Assembly: GCA_019925095.2 (NCBI GenBank)
Contig: JAHHIN020000030.1
Location: 6,411,001 to 6,475,000 of the forward strand
DNA: 64,000 nucleotides
From: Dendrolimus kikuchii
Taxonomy: Eukaryota > Arthropoda > Insecta > Lepidoptera > Lasiocampidae
Direction: 5' to 3'
This document shows positions 40,152-46,953 of this stretch, in pieces. How positions within the stretch are numbered: position 1 is the first letter of the stretch; each line of letters starts with the position of its first letter. The translations under genes and the position numbers were made by a program. Below the pieces are notes generated by a model, which worked only from the letters and a program-made list of their open reading frames with translations, was not told the origin of the DNA and did not search any database.

Positions 40152-42346
40152 TGGCCGACTCGGCACAGAGTCGCGCCTCGGGAGTGTGCGACGTCCGGAA
40201 ACGGACTAACGCACACTCCCGCGGAGAGAATGCTGGATCCGACTCGGACGAGTCGGGTAGAAAGCTGGTGACCCAGGAGGACACCCAGAGGCCAGGGACC
40301 CGGCGCGCCAAGGTGCTCCTGGGGGCCCGTCACCGCGGAGTAAGCGTCGGGACGACGCTGTCCCGCGAAGAGACTGCGGATGTCGAGGCTCAGGCAGAGG
40401 CCTTTGTCAGCGACCTCCGCCAGAACGCTAAGAAGAAGACAAAGGCCTCTGCGTCTTCAGAAAAGATGGACGTACCCCCCGAGATGGACCCGAGGGTCAC
40501 GGACGTCGACCTTTTGGATGCGGAGGAGCTCCGCACCATGGCCGGCGTCCATGTGGCAGCGATATACAACGTTGCCCAGACCTCGGGGAACCTCAAGGGG
40601 GGTTATATAAAGAAACTGAAAGAGGCGGCGGGGGGCCTCATGGGGGTGGCCGAGAGTCTCTCCAAGAGGACCGTCGACGCCGAAACAAGGAAACTGAGCC
40701 TCGACAATCTGAAGCTCAAGAGAGAGGTGGACTCCCTACGGGCCGAGATTCGGTCATACCGTAGGGAGTTCGAGGAAATGAAGACCGCGGCCAAGGAGTC
40801 CGCGGCCAAGGACAAGGCGGCGGCCAAGGAGGCCACCGCCAAAGGGAAAGCCGCGACCAAGGAGGCCGCGGCCAGGGAAGCTGCGGCCAAGGAGGCCGCG
40901 GCTAGCGATGGAGGGCCCCCGCCCCAGAAAAAGGGGGGGAGTTCCACCACCGAATCTCCCCCATTCGACGTGGAGGAGCTGAAACGCTCCATAATCCTGT
41001 CGATGGGGGAGTTCATCAACGCCCGCTTCGCGGGCCTTGGGGACCGCCTACTCCCCCCCCCCGTCATCCGCACGCCGCTCGCGGCGGGGAAAAGGAACAA
41101 GGCGGCACCCGGGACCTCGGGGGCCACGCCGCCCACGGCTGCTCCTCCCAGGGTCTCCGACGATCTGACGGAGCCCCTGGCGATGGAGTGTGAGCCAATC
41201 CCGACGGTGGCGACCCCCGCTCCCCCGTCGTATGCAAAAGTGGTGGGCCCTCCGCGCCCGCCGACGAAACCGGGCCCCTCTGGCGTCCAGAGGGCCCCCA
41301 GAAAACAGGGGGTGGCTCCGGCCCCCCCAATGTGGTCGATCCCCCCCACTGCCCCCTACCCCACCCAGGAGGACCAGGGTGAGTGGACAGTGGTGGGAGG
41401 TGGTAGGAGGGGCAGAGGGAGAGGACGGGGCGCAAGAAGAGCAGGGGGATACCCTGCCCTGACCCCCGCACCTCAATACTTCGCCCCCCAGCAGAATTAC
41501 GCGCCGGTGAGGAGACCTCCTCCTAGGAAGCCGGCCCCGTTGGTTGAGGCCAAGGCAGCAGCGGTTATGGTAACGCTGCTGCCCGAGGCCGCTAGGAACG
41601 GGGTAACGTACCGCCAGGTATTTGAGCAGGCCGCGAAGGTGGTGGACCTGCAAGCGATGGGCCTCAAGGAGGGCCTTAAGATCAACCGGACGGCCAACGA
41701 TGCCCGGCTCTTGGAGCTGCCACCAGGGCCGGAGGGCATCGAGAAGGCCGACCGGTTGGCTTTGGCCCTCAGCGCAGTGTTAACAGGCGTGGCCGAGGTC
41801 GCCAGGCCTGTGAAGAAAGGAGACATCCGTGTCACAGGGCTTGACGACTCGGTCACGCCTTGGTTATTAGAGGAGGCCATCGCTCGCGCAGGGAACTGCC
41901 CTCGCGAGCACGTCAAATCTGGCGGTATCGGTGTGGGACCGGGGGGGATGGGCGCTGCTTACGTCCAATGCCCTATCCCGGTCGCGAAAATGCTGACTGA
42001 GCTGAAGCACATTTGCGTGGGCTTCAGCTCAGCGGAGGTCTCGGCCCGTGAGAGGCGACCCATACGTTGTATGCGGTGCCTCTACACGGGCCATATCACA
42101 GTAATGTGCCCAGATGGGCGAGTCGACAGGTCGGCCCTGTGTTTCCGCTGCGGCAAAAGCGGACACAGGGTCGCCCAATGCGCGGAGCCAAATGCTCACT
42201 GCGTGGTTTGCGCCGAGTCGGGTCTCGACGCAAACCACGTCTCACTGTCGAGGGGCTGCCTCCCTCCACATGTGAGAGGCAAGTTTGTCCCCCCGGCGAA
42301 CGTCGGGATAGGAAGAAACCAGGAGGTGTCTAATATGTCTCATTAA
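40151..42346 (+). CDS. E7 ORF1, Gag-like nucleic-acid-binding protein
   Basis: 731 residues. Order of parts: Ser/Asp/Arg-rich N-terminus, coiled coil from about residue 125 (MAGVHVAAIYNVAQTSGNLK region, then heptads ...NLKLKREVDSLRAEIRS), Ala/Lys-rich helix of AAKEA-type repeats at about 225-265, Pro-rich linker, RGRGRGRGARR near 425, conserved domain at about 455-635 containing LDDSVTP, then knuckles at about 640-653, 664-677 and 684-703. It is one of two fully intact ORF1/ORF2 pairs. It ends one base before the ORF2 ATG. Confidence 0.93.
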   Translation: MADSAQSRASGVCDVRKRTNAHSRGENAGSDSDESGRKLVTQEDTQRPGTRRAKVLLGARHRGVSVGTTLSREETADVEAQAEAFVSDLRQNAKKKTKASASSEKMDVPPEMDPRVTDVDLLDAEELRTMAGVHVAAIYNVAQTSGNLKGGYIKKLKEAAGGLMGVAESLSKRTVDAETRKLSLDNLKLKREVDSLRAEIRSYRREFEEMKTAAKESAAKDKAAAKEATAKGKAATKEAAAREAAAKEAAASDGGPPPQKKGGSSTTESPPFDVEELKRSIILSMGEFINARFAGLGDRLLPPPVIRTPLAAGKRNKAAPGTSGATPPTAAPPRVSDDLTEPLAMECEPIPTVATPAPPSYAKVVGPPRPPTKPGPSGVQRAPRKQGVAPAPPMWSIPPTAPYPTQEDQGEWTVVGGGRRGRGRGRGARRAGGYPALTPAPQYFAPQQNYAPVRRPPPRKPAPLVEAKAAAVMVTLLPEAARNGVTYRQVFEQAAKVVDLQAMGLKEGLKINRTANDARLLELPPGPEGIEKADRLALALSAVLTGVAEVARPVKKGDIRVTGLDDSVTPWLLEEAIARAGNCPREHVKSGGIGVGPGGMGAAYVQCPIPVAKMLTELKHICVGFSSAEVSARERRPIRCMRCLYTGHITVMCPDGRVDRSALCFRCGKSGHRVAQCAEPNAHCVVCAESGLDANHVSLSRGCLPPHVRGKFVPPANVGIGRNQEVSNMSH
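40179..40221 (+). other. Hairpin with GAAA loop at the start of E7 ORF1
   Basis: CGGGAGTGTGCG (40179-40190) pairs with CGCACACTCCCG (40210-40221). Inside, GTCCG-GAAA-CGGAC forms a second 5-bp stem closed by a GNRA-type tetraloop. It lies 28 bases after the ORF1 ATG. In E8 one pair becomes a G-U wobble. Confidence 0.75.
40731..40769 (+). other. Hairpin in E7 ORF1 coiled-coil codons
   Basis: ACTCCCTACGG (40731-40741) and CCGTAGGGAGT (40759-40769), 11 bp perfect. Family A has ACTCCCTGCGG/CCGCAGGGAGT at the same codons, so a T-A pair replaces a G-C pair. Confidence 0.75.
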
Positions 42347-42375
42347 AATGCCCGGACGACATATTAGACTCCTCC
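42322..42375 (+). promoter_or_regulatory. Stop-start hairpin, E7 (TAAAATG)
   Basis: GGAGGTGTCTAATATGT (42322-42338) pairs 16 of 17 with ACATATTAGACTCCTCC (42359-42375). The loop contains TAA (42344-42346), one A and the ATG (42348). Relative to E3, two base pairs change on both arms together. Confidence 0.85.
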
Positions 42376-45300
42376 AAGGAAATGTGAACCACTCCGCCGC
42401 GGCCCAGGATTTACTCCTGCAGTCCATGGCGGAGTGGGAGGTTGGTCTGGCCGTAATATCGGAGCCGTATTACGTCCCCGCCCAGAGCAACTGGGTTGGG
42501 GACCTGGACGACACGGTGGCAGTGGTGGCCAGTTCGGGCGCTGGCACCCCGCTCATCGAGATCGAGCGGGGGCGGGGTTACGCGGTGGTAGGGTGGGGGG
42601 AGCACACCTTCATAGGTGTGTACTTTTCCCCCAACCGACCCCTGGCAGAATTCGAGCGTTTCTTGGATTCTGTCAGGGCCGCCGTGGGCAGACAGTCGCC
42701 GAGGGCGACGTTCGTACTCGGCGACTTCAACGCCAAATCCCGCTCCTGGGGAAACACTGTCACCGAATTGAGGGGACTGGCTGTGGAAACGTGGGCATTT
42801 CAAAGTGGTTTGACCCTTTTGAACCGAGGTTCGGTCCACACCTGCGTGCGAGCGCGGGGTGGCTCCGTAGTAGATTTGTCGTTTGCCACCCATGCGATCG
42901 CACGCAGGGTGATGAACTGGAAAGTCGAGGAGGAGGTGGAGACTCTGTCGGACCACCTTTACATAAGGTTCGAGGTCTCCCCTCCTCCTAACAGAACAGG
43001 GTCAAACCCCCCACGTAGCCACGGCCAGTTCCCTCGATGGGCCATCAGCCGGCTCGACCCCGAGCTGGCTGAGGAAATGGCCGTCGTCCAGGGCTGGACC
43101 AACCGAGAGAGAAACACCTGTCCGGAGGATCTGGCGGAGGGCATGCGCAGAACCCTTACGAGGGTCTGCGATGCCTCGATGCCACGGTCGCGTCGACGTC
43201 GGCAGAAACCAGCGGTTTACTGGTGGACCGCGGAGATCGGGAGTCTGAGGGAGGCAGCCCTTCGGGCTCGCCGATCTCTGAAGAACTGCCGGCGTCGGCA
43301 TCCTCCGGACAGAGGTGAGGAGGAACATCGCTTGGAGGAGTATAGGGTTGCCAAGAAGGCTCTTCAGGTGGCTATTTGTCAGGCGAAGACCCGGGCTCGG
43401 GAAGAAATCCTATCCACGTTGGATGCGGACCCCTGGGGACGTCCGTACCGGGTGGCGCGCAAGAAAATGCGCGCCTGCTCCACCCCGGTTACGGAGTCCC
43501 TGCCGGACGGGGTCCTGAACAGGATTATAGATGGACTCTTCCCGGACCCGGGAGCCTTTGCTCCTCCTAGGATGTGTCCTCCTCCGAATGTACCCTCGGA
43601 GACTGATCCTCCCCCAGTCTCCGAGGAAGAAATGGAAATGGCCCTGGATCGACTCCGGGGCCGGAAAACGGCACCGGGACCGGACGGGGTCCCAGGCCGG
43701 GTCCTCTTCCTGGCCGCCAAACATCTAGGCGGCCAGCTTCGGGAACTCTTTGACGCCTGCATCAGGACAGGTGAGTTCCCGAAGCAGTGGAAAGAGGGCC
43801 GGCTGTGCCTCATCCCGAAAGAGGGCCGCCCTCCCGATGATCCCTCCGCCTACAGGCCCATCGTGCTGTTGGACGAGGTGGCAAAAGTGTTCGAGAAGAT
43901 CTTGGCGAGCCGCCTCGTCCAGCACCTGGATTCCGACGGGCCTGGACTCTCGGAGGCTCAGTATGGTTTCAGGGCGGGGCGTTCAACCCTGGACGCCCTG
44001 TTCGCATTAAGGAGCCTCACGAGAGAGGCGGAGAGCATAGAGGAGTCTGTCTTGGTGGTATCTTTGGATATCCAAAATGCCTTCAACAGTCTACCTTTCG
44101 AAACGATTCTAGAGGCACTCCGGTCTCAGGGAGTGCCTCTGTACCTTGTCAGACTGTTGGAGGCGTACCTCCAAGACAGACATATCCTCTGGGAGGGCGG
44201 TTTTGGTCAGATCTCTGGTAGGCGACGTGTCGTGTGCGGTGTTCCACAGGGTTCGGTGCTGGGTCCGATCCTGTGGAATATTGGTTACGACTGGCTCCTC
44301 CGCGAGCCAGTCCTGCCCGGGATGGGGGTGATCTGTTATGCCGACGACACCCTCATCACGGCCCGAGGCGGAACCTACGAGGAGTCCGTGGAACTAGCCA
44401 ACGCCGCAACGGCGTTGGTTGTGGATAGAGTTCGCCGTTTAGGCTTGAGGGTCTCCGCAGAGAAGACGGAGGCCCTCATGTTCCACGGACGACGTAGACA
44501 GCCGCCTCGGGGCACGCACGTCGCCGTCCAGGGAGTGGCGGTAGCGGTAAAGGCCCAGATGAAGTACCTGGGCCTTGTCCTAGATGGAAAGTGGAATTTC
44601 GGGGCCCACTTCACCCAGCTGGCCCCGAGATTGCTAGGTGCCGCTGCCGCCCTGGCCAGACTCTTACCCAATGTGGGAGGGCCGGGCACGGTCTGTAGAA
44701 AGTTGTATACTGGTGTCCTGCGGAGCATGGCGCTGTACGGCGCCCCCGTATGGGTCGATGCTCTTCACCGCAAGAACAGGACCCATCTGAGACGTTCTCA
44801 GAGGGTCCTGGCGGTGCGGGCCATCCGGGGGTACCGGACAGTGTCGTGGACAGCGGCGACACTGCTCGCGAGTGATCCGCCCTGGGAGCGCCAGGCGGAG
44901 GTGCTCGCGGCAGTGCACCGCTACCGACAGGACACCAGAGAGAGAGGAGAGAGACCGTGTCCGGCAGTTGTGAGAAGGATCAGGGTCTTGGCGACCGAGG
45001 CCCTGATCCAAGATTGGGCTGATGACCTGGGGACCCCAGAAGCAGGTGCAGAGACGGTGCGGGCGGCCCGCCCCCACCTGTCCCGTTGGGTCTCGAGGAA
45101 GTACGGGACCCTAACGTACAGGCTGACGCAGATACTTACCGGGCATGGGTGCTTCGGTAAGTATCTGCATCAGACAGCGGGGCGTGAACCGACGCCAGAA
45201 TGTGCAGAGTGCGGCGCACCCAACGATACAGCGTATCACACGCTGGTGGAGTGCGCCGCCTGGGGACCTCAGCGTCATCAGCTAGAAAGTTCAGTCGGTC

Positions 45301-45500
45301 CTGTGCCCTCGCTCCTGCAGGTGGTTGAAGCCATGCTGTCGAGCGAGGACGGAAGGAGAGCGGTTTCCTCCTTCAGCGAGACGGTAATGTCCCTGAAGGA
45401 GGCCGCGGAGAGGACCAGGGAGGTGGATGCGTACGCAGACCCGATCCGGCGACGGCGGACTGGCGGCCGGCGGCGTCGCTACGCAGCCCACCTCCCTTAG
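42348..45500 (+). CDS. E7 ORF2, endonuclease-reverse transcriptase
   Basis: 1050 residues, intact. The endonuclease has Glu39 (ISEPYY), Asp126 and Asn128 (VLGDFNAKS), and Ser-Asp-His 201-203. The reverse transcriptase has PGPDGVPGR (443-451), AYRPIVLLDE (501-510), VSLDIQNAFNS (571-581, Asp574), GVPQGSVLGPILW (631-643), YADD (664-667). In the C-terminal domain LTGHGCFGKYL is at 930-940 and the zinc knuckle ligands are C952, C955, H964 and C969. The tail is very basic (RRRRTGGRRRRY). In the family, the endonuclease makes the first nick and the reverse transcriptase starts copying at the 3' end of the RNA. Confidence 0.94.
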   Translation: MPGRHIRLLQGNVNHSAAAQDLLLQSMAEWEVGLAVISEPYYVPAQSNWVGDLDDTVAVVASSGAGTPLIEIERGRGYAVVGWGEHTFIGVYFSPNRPLAEFERFLDSVRAAVGRQSPRATFVLGDFNAKSRSWGNTVTELRGLAVETWAFQSGLTLLNRGSVHTCVRARGGSVVDLSFATHAIARRVMNWKVEEEVETLSDHLYIRFEVSPPPNRTGSNPPRSHGQFPRWAISRLDPELAEEMAVVQGWTNRERNTCPEDLAEGMRRTLTRVCDASMPRSRRRRQKPAVYWWTAEIGSLREAALRARRSLKNCRRRHPPDRGEEEHRLEEYRVAKKALQVAICQAKTRAREEILSTLDADPWGRPYRVARKKMRACSTPVTESLPDGVLNRIIDGLFPDPGAFAPPRMCPPPNVPSETDPPPVSEEEMEMALDRLRGRKTAPGPDGVPGRVLFLAAKHLGGQLRELFDACIRTGEFPKQWKEGRLCLIPKEGRPPDDPSAYRPIVLLDEVAKVFEKILASRLVQHLDSDGPGLSEAQYGFRAGRSTLDALFALRSLTREAESIEESVLVVSLDIQNAFNSLPFETILEALRSQGVPLYLVRLLEAYLQDRHILWEGGFGQISGRRRVVCGVPQGSVLGPILWNIGYDWLLREPVLPGMGVICYADDTLITARGGTYEESVELANAATALVVDRVRRLGLRVSAEKTEALMFHGRRRQPPRGTHVAVQGVAVAVKAQMKYLGLVLDGKWNFGAHFTQLAPRLLGAAAALARLLPNVGGPGTVCRKLYTGVLRSMALYGAPVWVDALHRKNRTHLRRSQRVLAVRAIRGYRTVSWTAATLLASDPPWERQAEVLAAVHRYRQDTRERGERPCPAVVRRIRVLATEALIQDWADDLGTPEAGAETVRAARPHLSRWVSRKYGTLTYRLTQILTGHGCFGKYLHQTAGREPTPECAECGAPNDTAYHTLVECAAWGPQRHQLESSVGPVPSLLQVVEAMLSSEDGRRAVSSFSETVMSLKEAAERTREVDAYADPIRRRRTGGRRRRYAAHLP
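43710..43785 (+). other. Two hairpins before the RT core in E7 ORF2
   Basis: CTGGCCGCC (43710-43718) with GGCGGCCAG (43728-43736), and GCTTCGGGAACTC (43736-43748) with GAGTTCCCGAAGC (43773-43785). Both are perfect, 9 and 13 bp, back to back in codons for FLAAKHLGGQLRELF...GEFPKQ. Confidence 0.75.
44111..44140 (+). other. Hairpin in RT codons EALRSQGVPL (E7)
   Basis: AGAGGCACTCC (44111-44121) and GGAGTGCCTCT (44130-44140), 11 bp perfect with an 8-base loop. It is also present in E2, E3, E4, E5 and E8. Confidence 0.75.
45128..45168 (+). other. Splice-site/U1-like hairpin in E7 ORF2
   Basis: GCAGATACTTACCG (45128-45141) and CGGTAAGTATCTGC (45155-45168), 14 bp perfect, loop 13. The right arm contains GGTAAGTAT, the consensus 5' splice site. 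The left arm contains ATACTTACC, the first nine bases of U1 snRNA as I know it. Confidence 0.78.
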
Positions 45501-45845
45501 TGCCGTCACAGGGGGCCGCGGGGACCGGGGGTACCAGCGGACTTCCCCCCCTGTTGATGAAGCAGGGCACCTTGCCTTCGGGGTGTCCTGAAGATTGCCA
45601 GACGTAGGGGCGTCACGAATGTAGTAGCACCGCTCTAGTTCTCGTGGCGCCCCGTAAAAGCGTGGGAAAGAGGCGCAGGTTAGGTTTAGTGGGTAGTCCG
45701 GCGGACGGGATCTCGCGACTACTACCGCCCGCGGCGGTAGTTATGCGTGGAGATCCATTCCGCTGGGAGTCCCACACTCCCCTCGGTCACCCTCCCCCAG
45801 GGCCCGAGGGAGTGTCGCAAGAAAAGACATTCCCCCTGCGTTATC
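45501..45845 (+). promoter_or_regulatory. E7 3' UTR with conserved stems and telomere-like motif
   Basis: GGGGCGTCACGA (45607-45618) with TCGTGGCGCCCC (45642-45653) pairs over 12 bp with one G-U. GCAGGTTAGGTTTAGTGGG follows near 45675. Then GGATCTC/GAGATCC (45708-45714, 45750-45756) encloses CTACCGCC/GGCGGTAG (45722-45729, 45733-45740). ACACTCCCCTCGG/CCGAGGGAGTGT (45774-45786, 45804-45815) pairs with one bulge. The layout matches family A with changed bases. Confidence 0.72.
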
Positions 45846-45862
45846 AAAAAAAAAAAAAAAAA

Positions 45863-45895
<33 letters not shown>

Positions 45896-45897
45896 TT

Positions 45898-46167
45898 GAG
45901 CGGCTAGTTGACGCAGGCGGAATGCCGCGCTCTAGCCGATCACGAATGTTAAGCGACACCGGCCGCAGTCAGTACATGGATGGGTGACCCCTGACATTGG
46001 AAAAACTGTGTGTCGGTTAGCTTTAGAAAGATGAATTTGTGGCTAATCGTACCCACGAGTGTGATATAGCTTACCCGGGGAAGCCCGGGCCCGGCCAACT
46101 GTGCCAGGAGCTGAAGCCTCATTGCACGGGTGCGATAAGTGGTGGATAAATTCGAATAACATTTTTT
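45898..46167 (+). promoter_or_regulatory. Family B 5S-like promoter monomer 1 (E8)
   Basis: A 270-bp unit directly after poly(A)-GGTT, with no partial head. Counting from 45898, GATCAC starts at 41, TTAAGC at 52 and GTCAGTAC at 71. GCTAGTTGAC (positions 6-15) can pair with GTCGGTTAGC (115-124) like helix I of 5S rRNA. It ends in six T. Confidence 0.83.
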
Positions 46168-46434
46168 GAGCGGCTAGTTGACGCAGGCGGAATGCCGCGC
46201 TCTAGCCGATCACGAATGTTAAGCGACACCGGCCGCAGTCAGTACATGGATGGGTGACCCGGACATTGGAAAAACTGTGTGTCGGTTAGCTTTAGAAAGA
46301 TGAATTTGTGGCTAATCGTACCCACGAGTGTGATATAGCTTACCCGGGGAAGCCCGGGCCCGGCCAACTGTGCCAGGAGCTGAAGCCTCATTGCACGGGT
46401 GCGATAAGTGGTGGATAAATTCGAACAACATTTT
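46168..46434 (+). promoter_or_regulatory. Family B 5S-like promoter monomer 2 (E8)
   Basis: A 267-bp repeat, core 46205-46259, with a small deletion after GGGTGACCC, ending CATTTT. Confidence 0.82.
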
Positions 46435-46702
46435 GAGCGGCTAGTTGACGCAGGCGGAATGCCGCGCTCTAGCCGATCACGAATGTTAAGCGACACCGGC
46501 CGCAGTCAGTACATGGATGGGTGACCCCTGACATTGGAAAAACTGTGTGTCGGTTAGCTTTAGAAAGATGAATTTGTGGCTAATCGTACCCACGAGTGTG
46601 ATATAGCTTACCCGGGGAAGCCCGGGCCCGGCCAACTGTGCCAGGAGCTGAAGCCTCATTGCACGGGTGCGATAAGTGGTGGATAAATTCGAACAACATT
46701 TT
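46435..46702 (+). promoter_or_regulatory. Family B 5S-like promoter monomer 3 (E8)
   Basis: The third repeat, core 46472-46526, ending CATTTT before the unique leader. Confidence 0.82.
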
Positions 46703-46932
46703 GAAAAGGTTGGATTTTTTCTCAGAAAGTGTTTTGATGGTGTTTTATGTGATCTTCGTTGACGACTCGGCTTGCATATTGGACTTCTGATATCTGCACT
46801 AGTTGTTGACCCGGTTTTGCTTGTTTTTTGGTTGTTTCTGTTTTGACTGTTTTTCTTGGCTATTCTTACTGGTTTTGATTCTCTGACGATTTGGATTTGT
46901 TGTTTGCCCCGGATTCACCCCTCGCCACCCCT

Positions 46933-46953
46933 ATGGGGGGGGGAGGCCACTAA
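46933..46953 (+). promoter_or_regulatory. Six-codon upstream ORF overlapping ORF1 start (E8)
   Basis: M-G-G-G-G-H-stop, the stop sharing its final A with the ORF1 ATG (TAATG), as in E7 but with different codons. Confidence 0.5.

Larger units (their letters stand above)
39072..45893 (+). mobile_element. E7: full-length family B SART-like LINE
   Basis: A complete copy: 12-base partial head, three 5S-like monomers, leader, intact ORF1 and ORF2, 3' UTR and an exceptionally long A tract (45846-45893 with one C). GGTT precedes and follows it. It is the best candidate for a source element of family B. Confidence 0.92.

Noticed and set aside
19116..46526. Functional 5S rRNA genes or a 5S target site
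   Set aside because: Only about 125 bases per monomer resemble 5S rRNA, with many changes outside the control blocks. Monomers occur only as element 5' ends, so they are promoters derived from 5S and neither ribosomal genes nor the insertion target.
19079..46702. CRISPR-like array
   Set aside because: The repeated units are 268-308 bp without spacers, in a eukaryotic transposon context.
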